Shown here: positions 20,957-25,532 of the stretch, one piece after another
How the letters are laid out: the number at the start of each line of letters is the position of its first letter
Position numbering within the stretch: position 1 is the stretch's first letter
Source: a virus
Strand: one strand, 5' to 3'
DNA length: 25,532 bases
Virus record (IMG/VR): IMGVR_UViG_3300005531_000030
Span: 1 to 25,532 of that record
Translations under genes and position numbers: made by a program
Notes under the pieces: generated by a model
What the model saw: the letters and a program-made list of their open reading frames with translations, nothing else
Databases searched by the model: none
What the model was told of the DNA's origin: nothing

Positions 20957-22181
20957 TGACGTGAAAAGCATCCTAGCAAACAGCGGCGGCCCTCCGACCG
21001 CTCCCGCGTTCACGCCGCAAGACGCGACGCCGCCGGACATCCAGCCGGTGAACCAGCAAGCGCCGCTCTCGAATCCCGTCCAGACGCAGCAACAGCAACC
21101 TGCGCCCGCGAAGCCCGGCCTCTGGCGCTCTCTTCTCTTTGGCGCTCTGGCTGGCATGGCCCAGGGCGCAATCGACGCTTCCCCCGCGACACTCGCGCGC
21201 CAAAGGGCCGCGCTCGCCAATCAAAAAATTGCCGAGTCGCAAGCGAATATTCAGCAATCGCAGGCTAATATTCAGCTTGAGCAGCAGCGCGCCGACCTCG
21301 AACGCCAAAAGTTCCAAATGGCGCAATCCGAAGCGCAAGACGAGCGTCAGTTGCGGCAAATCCAGATGGCACACATGCAGACGCAAATCGCGCTCGCGCA
21401 GCGCCAGCTTGCCCTATTACCGCAGGACCGCCAGGACGAAATCATCGACAAGCTGCGCGACAAAACGGTCGATCTGGTCGCAAGCGGCGCTCAGCAGGTC
21501 TCATCCTTCAAGAGCTATGGCGACGCGCTCGCCGAAAGCGCGCGCCTGATGAAGTCGAACAACTCGTTCGAGTTCGTCGTGATGCCGGACCCCGTGAACA
21601 AGAACACCTGGAACGTTCTGCGCGCGCCTCTCAATCAGAAACTCACGGAAGAAAAAGTCATTGACGCTCCCGGCGGGCGAAAGATCGTGTTCCCGGCAGG
21701 CACGCCGCTCACCACGTTCGTCGACGCGCAGAGCCGCCTCGTTACCGACGAAATCAACCGCGCGTCCGCCGAGCGCATCGCCAGCCTGAACAACAGCACG
21801 CGCGTCACGTCGCAGCGCATCGGCATCATCCGCATGATGGTTCCAGCGCTCCTGCGCGCCCGCACCACGCTCCAGAACGCATCCGCCGCCGAACTCAGCA
21901 AGCAATCCTTCTGGCAGAACATCGGCCTCACGCCGCCGCCAAAGGGCGTCGATGCCCGCAAGAACGGCCTCGCGCAAATCGACTCCGCCCTTCAATCCCT
22001 CAACGACGAAGCATCCGGCTATGGCGTTTCGCTCGGCATGGGACCGGGCGTTGCCCCGGCAGCGCCAAATCAGGCGCAAGAGCCGCCGCGCCCGCCGAAC
22101 ACGCCGCCTGATTGGAAATTCGATCCGAACGGCCCCAAAGGCCCCGCATGGTATCCGCCCAGGATTCTAGCGCACAAATGA
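20949..22181 (+). CDS. Coiled-coil internal virion protein, 410 aa
   Basis: ATG at 20949 with GGGGAAA upstream. N-terminal 55 residues are Pro/Gln-rich and disordered; a hydrophobic patch (LWRSLLFGALAGMAQGAIDA) is followed by a long Gln/Ala coiled coil (about 85-160, with IAESQANIQQSQANIQLEQQ). A beta-rich middle (FEFVVMPDPVNKNTWNVLRA) and a helical region follow, then a Pro-rich tail (PPRPPNTPPDWKFDPNGPKG). This fits internal virion proteins released with DNA. Dispersed element copy 5 lies in the Pro/Ala-rich part near the C-terminus. Stop overlaps the next ATG (ATGA). Confidence 0.65.
   Translation: MPDDVKSILANSGGPPTAPAFTPQDATPPDIQPVNQQAPLSNPVQTQQQQPAPAKPGLWRSLLFGALAGMAQGAIDASPATLARQRAALANQKIAESQANIQQSQANIQLEQQRADLERQKFQMAQSEAQDERQLRQIQMAHMQTQIALAQRQLALLPQDRQDEIIDKLRDKTVDLVASGAQQVSSFKSYGDALAESARLMKSNNSFEFVVMPDPVNKNTWNVLRAPLNQKLTEEKVIDAPGGRKIVFPAGTPLTTFVDAQSRLVTDEINRASAERIASLNNSTRVTSQRIGIIRMMVPALLRARTTLQNASAAELSKQSFWQNIGLTPPPKGVDARKNGLAQIDSALQSLNDEASGYGVSLGMGPGVAPAAPNQAQEPPRPPNTPPDWKFDPNGPKGPAWYPPRILAHK
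22042..22063 (-). repeat. Dispersed hairpin element, copy 5
   Basis: Minus-strand copy with stem CCGGG/CCCGG and a six-base loop. In the plus-strand protein it encodes Gly-Pro-Gly-Val-Ala-Pro-Ala-Ala, the start of a Pro/Ala-rich linker in the coiled-coil protein. Confidence 0.65.
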
Positions 22182-24217
22182 ACGACGACACCAAACAAGG
22201 CGATCTGCGCCCTGGAATCGACTATATTCCGTACGTGCCGCCCGCGCAGCAGCAAGGCGGTGCGGACGGCGATCTGCGGCCCGGCATCGACTACATTCCC
22301 TACGTGCCCCCGGCGCAAAACGCGCCTGCCGGTGAAACGCCCGGTCCTGAGCCGCAGAGCCTCGTTGACCGGATTGATACGCCGCTCGTATCGAAGGAAT
22401 CGGTCACGAAGGTCATTGGCGCTGGCGGATGGAATCAGCTTGAAAGCTGGCTCAAGGATACTGCGGAAAAGGAAATCGCGCACGCGAATCCGTGGCGCGC
22501 GGCTCTCGCTACGTTCTTTGCGGGGGCGATTCACGACACGAAGGACATAGCGGCGGGCACGGCCAGCAATCTGACGAGTCCCGTTGGCGCGGCTACGGCA
22601 GCCGCTTCGCTGGGCACGGGCGGCGTGGCATCGGCGATCCAGATGCTTGGTACGCTCTATTTCGGCATGCGGTCGCTCCAAGCTATTGGCGAGCCGCAGC
22701 AGGAAGGCGAATCCAGCGCGGACTTTTTGCAGCGCAGGCTGCTTGGGTCATTGCAGCTTGTGCTTGCGTCGGCTGGCGTCGCGGCGGGCGGCAAGGACTT
22801 GGCCCGGAACGCATTGCGCCGCTACTTTGGCGTGAAGGGCGATCTCGCGGATAAGGTTGCCGTGAAAGTCGAGCAAGCGCAGCAGGCGCGCGCCGCATCC
22901 GAAGCCAATGTCGCGCAAATCATGAAAAGCGCCGAGGATCAGAAAGCTGCGGCGGCGTCGCGCGCGGCGAATTTGCGGGATTCGGCGATACCGCAAGCGA
23001 TGAACGATATTCTGCGCGACGCGGCTCACGCGCTGGTCGTCGAGCAAGCTCGCGTGATGAAGCCGTTTGCCGACATGGCCGAGCGGCTGAAAAACACTAA
23101 AGTCGCTGATGCCGCTGAAGTGCGCTCGATGATCGAGGGCGCGTTCGGGCAAAAGGGCGTGCAGTCAAGCGAATTGCCGCCGTCGGCTTTCCGCGCCCTG
23201 GGCAACCGGGGCAAAGTCGGTGATTTGTACATTGACGGCGTGCCTGCGTCGGAAATGCCGCCGCAACTGGCCGAGGCACTGCGGAAAGGTGCGTCCCAAG
23301 AGGAACTGAATTTTCACGATCTCACGCGCGTGCGCGAGGACTTGTACGACCTGTCGCAGTCGGCGGGCGATTCGGCGGTGCGAGCGGGCGCGGGCCTGGC
23401 GCACAAGCTGGTGACCGATTTGCAGGAATCCATCGCGCGGAAGAATGGATTTGGCGAGGCGTACCGGCGCGCGAAGAACGACTACTTTCAGTTCCGGCAC
23501 GATCTAGGCAGCGGCATCATGGAAAATTTCCTGAATGCCGAGAAGTCGCTTCAGTCGCTTACGCCGAAGCTCGCCATGCTCACGCGCGGCACGTATGCCG
23601 AGGCCATTGCGACCGTATTGCGGCGCGCGGGCGTCGATGTGCGGCCATTGCTCGACATGGTGAACGAGGCAAAGAGCCTAGAAAAGGCACCTGGCGCGAT
23701 TGACCGGGAAGCGCGGGCGCAGATTCGTGATGAGCAGTCCGCTTTGAAGGCCGAACTAAGCCGGATTGGAAAAGAGAACGCGGTCGTGCCCGGCAAAAGC
23801 GATCTCAGCCTTGCGGGCAAATCGAATCAGGAAGTCAACGCGATCCGGCTGCAAAAGGTCCTGACCGATGCGTCGTCGCGCGGCATTGGAAGTCCGATTC
23901 CTCTTGTGATGACGTTGGTCGGACTGCTGCGGATGTGGGAAGGCAGCCCGTACGGCGCGATTCAGGCCGGTTACGGCGCGTCCCGGCTGGCGATGCCGAA
24001 GCTGGTGCGCTCGCCCGCGTTTCAGGAGTGGCTCTTGCGCGAAGCGAACGTCGAGCCGGGCAATCGCTTGCTCGCGTTCCGGCTGCGGCAAGGAATCGCT
24101 GACTTGTACCCGATGTTCCGGCGAGCGGCGCAATCCGGCGCGCTATCGGGGCGGCAGCTTATTCCGGTCCCGGCCCAGAACAAACCACAGGTCGAGGAAG
24201 ATCAAAATCGCGAATAG
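22178..24217 (+). CDS. Large internal virion/ejection-like protein, 679 aa
   Basis: ATG at 22178 overlaps the previous stop; the upstream in-frame extension is overlap shadow. Residues 9-47 carry two copies of DLRPGIDYIPYVPPAQ, 23 residues apart, in a disordered N-terminus. A membrane-prone segment follows (residues about 110-185, ATFFAGAIHDTKDIAAGTAS onward), then long Ala/Lys/Glu coiled coils and a region with KNGFGEAYRRAKNDYFQFRH. Size, helical content and being the last large gene before lysis fit the big ejection proteins of podoviruses. No lytic transglycosylase signature (Glu-Ser/Gly-Gly-Asn) was seen. Dispersed element copy 6 lies after the peptide repeat. Confidence 0.6.
   Translation: MNDDTKQGDLRPGIDYIPYVPPAQQQGGADGDLRPGIDYIPYVPPAQNAPAGETPGPEPQSLVDRIDTPLVSKESVTKVIGAGGWNQLESWLKDTAEKEIAHANPWRAALATFFAGAIHDTKDIAAGTASNLTSPVGAATAAASLGTGGVASAIQMLGTLYFGMRSLQAIGEPQQEGESSADFLQRRLLGSLQLVLASAGVAAGGKDLARNALRRYFGVKGDLADKVAVKVEQAQQARAASEANVAQIMKSAEDQKAAAASRAANLRDSAIPQAMNDILRDAAHALVVEQARVMKPFADMAERLKNTKVADAAEVRSMIEGAFGQKGVQSSELPPSAFRALGNRGKVGDLYIDGVPASEMPPQLAEALRKGASQEELNFHDLTRVREDLYDLSQSAGDSAVRAGAGLAHKLVTDLQESIARKNGFGEAYRRAKNDYFQFRHDLGSGIMENFLNAEKSLQSLTPKLAMLTRGTYAEAIATVLRRAGVDVRPLLDMVNEAKSLEKAPGAIDREARAQIRDEQSALKAELSRIGKENAVVPGKSDLSLAGKSNQEVNAIRLQKVLTDASSRGIGSPIPLVMTLVGLLRMWEGSPYGAIQAGYGASRLAMPKLVRSPAFQEWLLREANVEPGNRLLAFRLRQGIADLYPMFRRAAQSGALSGRQLIPVPAQNKPQVEEDQNRE
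22202..22318 (+). repeat. Tandem coding repeat in ejection-like protein
   Basis: Two 48-bp units (22202-22249 and 22271-22318), 69 bp apart, both encode DLRPGIDYIPYVPPAQ. The units differ mainly at synonymous third positions, so the peptide has been kept while the DNA drifted, suggesting a functional binding peptide. Confidence 0.75.
22325..22346 (+). repeat. Dispersed hairpin element, copy 6
   Basis: Matches the element with loop GAAACG and a four-base stem CCGG/CCGG. It encodes Pro-Ala-Gly-Glu-Thr-Pro-Gly-Pro in the disordered N-terminus of the ejection-like protein, only 262 bp from copy 5 and on the opposite strand. Confidence 0.65.
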
Positions 24218-24261
24218 CAGCACGTCAAACATGGCAAGAAGATCATAACACGGACGCGAAC

Positions 24262-24444
24262 ATGCTTCAATGGCTCTTTTACCCAGTTATCGTGATCGTC
24301 ATTACCGCCATCGGAGCGGCATGGCGGCTAAGCGGCACCATCACTCGAATCGACACGAACGTGACCGAAATCAAGACAAACCACTTGCCGCACATTGAAA
24401 TGCGGCTGGACCGCCTGGAGAACAAGCATCATGGTTCTCGTTAA
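24262..24444 (+). CDS. TM plus coiled-coil lysis accessory protein, 60 aa
   Basis: MLQWLFYPVIVIVITAIGAA forms one TM helix, followed by a predicted helix SGTITRIDTNVTEIKTNHLP and DRLENKHHGSR. This small TM-plus-heptad layout resembles haemolysin XhlA-like proteins and some phage lysis accessory proteins. The gene overlaps the endolysin by 14 bases in another frame, which ties it to lysis. No strong Shine-Dalgarno is visible. Role inferred from topology and neighbours. Confidence 0.6.
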   Translation: MLQWLFYPVIVIVITAIGAAWRLSGTITRIDTNVTEIKTNHLPHIEMRLDRLENKHHGSR

Positions 24445-24793
24445 GCCCGGTGTGTCGTTCTCGGCCATCGCGCCCGCTGGATTCCGCATCCTGTCCGCGC
24501 TGGAGAGCGTGTCGCGCCGCCTGGGGATCAGCCTGACCATCACGAGCGCCTGCGACGGCGAACACAGCGGCCCGGGCGATCCGCACCATCGCGGCGAAGC
24601 CTATGACGTGCGCTCGCATGGCGTGAATGCGAAGGACACGGTGCTTCTGGCCGTGATGCGCGAGCTTGGGGAGCCGCAGCCGGAAAGCGGCGGCTTTGTC
24701 ACACGCTGCTTCTTCGGCTGGATCGAGAACGCGGGCTCGGACAACGAGCACTTTCACTTCCAGTTGCGCCACGGCGCTGAGTATACCGAATGA
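24431..24793 (+). CDS. M15-type peptidase endolysin, 120 aa
   Basis: ATG at 24431 starts MVLVKPGVSFSAIAPAGFRI; the extension to 24395 is overlap shadow. It carries the zinc peptidase signature of the M15 family: H52-x2-G-x-A-x-D59 within PHHRGEAYDVRSHG, and the second motif EHFHF with H107 and H109. These give the two histidines and the aspartate that hold zinc, plus the catalytic region. M15 enzymes cut peptide bonds in peptidoglycan stems (L-Ala-D-Glu or D-Ala-D-Ala). The short single-domain form without signal peptide or cell-wall-binding domain suits a Gram-negative host and requires a holin for export. Confidence 0.85.
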   Translation: MVLVKPGVSFSAIAPAGFRILSALESVSRRLGISLTITSACDGEHSGPGDPHHRGEAYDVRSHGVNAKDTVLLAVMRELGEPQPESGGFVTRCFFGWIENAGSDNEHFHFQLRHGAEYTE

Positions 24794-25296
24794 CGCTCGC
24801 GCTCGTTCTGCAACTCTCTGGATTCATTCTCGCCATTGCCGCGCTCGTTCTGCATTGGTCCCATTTGGATTTTGTCGCCGCGTTCGGCGTTCACGTCGCT
24901 GGCGACGCGCTGTTTATCGCCAAGGAGGGCATTCCGTTGCCTGGCTTCTCAAAACTCAAGCAGTTCTTTCTCTCGCACGTGAAGCTACTGCCGTGGTCGC
25001 AGTTCGCTTTCACGATGCTCGCGCTCCTTTCGCTTCTCGAATTTGCCAAGGGACCGCACCGTACCCTGGCGCACGCCGCATTCCTCGCGGCCACCGGCAT
25101 CGCGTCCGTGGCGTTCGTTGCCGGGCTGAAGAAAGCTCCCGATAAGCCGGTGAGCGAGCGGCACCTGCTGCAAGGCGGCGGCCTCGGCGTGGCGCTCGCT
25201 TTGGGAGCCAAGCTGAATCCCGCGCTCGCCACGCTGGCCTTTGTCGCGCTGGCCGTGTCGCAAGCAGGCCAGTGGTACGATGAAATTTACCCGTAA
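24790..25296 (+). CDS. Multi-TM membrane protein, possible holin, 168 aa
   Basis: Starts MTLALVLQLSGFILAIAALV with ATGA overlap on the endolysin stop. Predicted TM helices around residues 4-22, 26-45, 72-90, 95-113 and 130-155. Charged loops lie between (KEGIPLPGFSKLKQFFLSHV; KKAPDKPVSERH). The gene is the last rightward gene and directly follows the endolysin, so a holin or lysis regulator is plausible; however, five TM segments is more than usual for holins, and no family is recognised. Confidence 0.65.
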   Translation: MTLALVLQLSGFILAIAALVLHWSHLDFVAAFGVHVAGDALFIAKEGIPLPGFSKLKQFFLSHVKLLPWSQFAFTMLALLSLLEFAKGPHRTLAHAAFLAATGIASVAFVAGLKKAPDKPVSERHLLQGGGLGVALALGAKLNPALATLAFVALAVSQAGQWYDEIYP

Positions 25297-25325
25297 CGCG
25301 GCCAAGTTACGCGGCGTTGCGTTCA

Positions 25326-25339
25326 TTTTGCGTGCAAAA
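25326..25339. repeat. Perfect inverted repeat near attachment site
   Basis: TTTTGC-GT-GCAAAA, six-base arms, lies about 80 bp upstream of the tRNA fragment in non-coding DNA. It could be an accessory or arm-type recombinase site, or the end of the last transcript; it lacks a following T-tract. Confidence 0.35.
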
Positions 25340-25421
25340 CCTGGCCTATTTAGGACGGTTTCGGGCGCTGAGAGCGGGTAAGGGACGCGGAATCAGCGGG
25401 ATTTAGCGTATACCCGTCAGT

Positions 25422-25466
25422 CTCATAACCCGAAGGTCGTCAGTTCAAATCTGACCCCCGCAACCA
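25422..25466 (+). other. Putative attachment site: 3' part of initiator tRNA-Met
   Basis: 45 bp match the 3' part of a bacterial initiator tRNA-Met: anticodon loop CTCATAA (25422-25428, anticodon CAT), stem CCCGA, variable AGGTC, T-stem GTCAG/CTGAC with loop TTCAAAT (25439-25455), acceptor CCCCGCA and ACCA. The final A before the discriminator (the C1-A72 mismatch position) and three C of the anticodon stem are initiator hallmarks. The 5' half is not intact. A fragment starting exactly at the anticodon loop is what tyrosine-integrase attachment sites in tRNA genes look like, so this is attP or a prophage end. The integrase is not in the window. Confidence 0.75.
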
Positions 25467-25482
25467 CAATTCGTTCATAACC

Positions 25483-25523
25483 AGCGGCTTGGCAGGCGTC
25501 ACTGCCAGGCCGCTTTCGTTTCT
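25483..25523 (+). terminator. Strong rho-independent terminator
   Basis: A 13-bp stem (25483-25495 with 25502-25514, one G-T wobble), a six-base loop and the tail TTCGTTTCT. It follows 17 bases after the encoded CCA of the tRNA fragment, where a tRNA gene's own terminator would lie. It may be bacterial DNA at a prophage border, or part of the phage's captured attachment region that restores tRNA termination after integration. Confidence 0.8.
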
Positions 25524-25532
25524 GCGTTCGTT

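Noticed and set aside
25422-25466. Complete functional tRNA gene
   Set aside because: The anticodon stem pairs at only three of five positions and the D-arm is too short, so an intact tRNA cannot be supported.

Overview
This window is almost certainly the structural half of a tailed-phage (podovirus-like) genome or prophage with high GC content. It shows densely packed, mostly overlapping rightward genes with phage head, packaging, tail, ejection and lysis signatures. The host is probably a bacterium using AGGAG-type ribosome binding sites; nothing in the window fixes its identity. No integrase, repressor, polymerase or replication gene is visible, so those must lie outside.

Layout. (1) 1-1005: a leftward operon of five very small genes of unknown function (one cut by the window edge), built from repeated leader hairpins, stop-codon hairpins and Shine-Dalgarno leaders. 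(2) 1006-2287: a gene-free control region with several families of short repeats, an AT-rich triple near-palindrome, a sharp GC-skew flip, a rightward terminator, twin operator-like inverted repeats and a sigma70-like promoter pointing at the late operon. (3) 2288-5602: small proteins and beta-rich virion surface or fibre proteins. (4) 5602-8648: small terminase subunit, micro-proteins, a three-TM holin, a membrane protein and the large terminase. (5) 8652-14263: P22-type portal, scaffold-like protein, N4-gp56-type major capsid protein and small head proteins. (6) 14271-19155: SU10-like adaptor, beta-propeller-like tail nozzle, and a large modular tail protein ending in a Hint (intein/hedgehog-type) domain. 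(7) 19152-24217: small proteins, a GNAT-fold protein and three helical proteins that look like internal virion/DNA-ejection proteins. (8) 24262-25296: lysis block with a TM-coiled protein, an M15-type peptidase endolysin and a multi-TM protein. (9) 25297-25532: a 45-bp 3' fragment of an initiator tRNA-Met gene starting exactly at the anticodon loop, best read as a phage attachment site, followed by a strong terminator.

Together the genes give packaging (TerS/TerL/portal), capsid assembly (scaffold/MCP), a short tail (adaptor, nozzle, Hint-bearing tail protein), genome ejection and host lysis. The most unusual signals are a 22-bp hairpin element present in six copies on both strands, including inside coding sequence but there only in linker-like stretches, and the cassette-like organisation of the small left-end genes.
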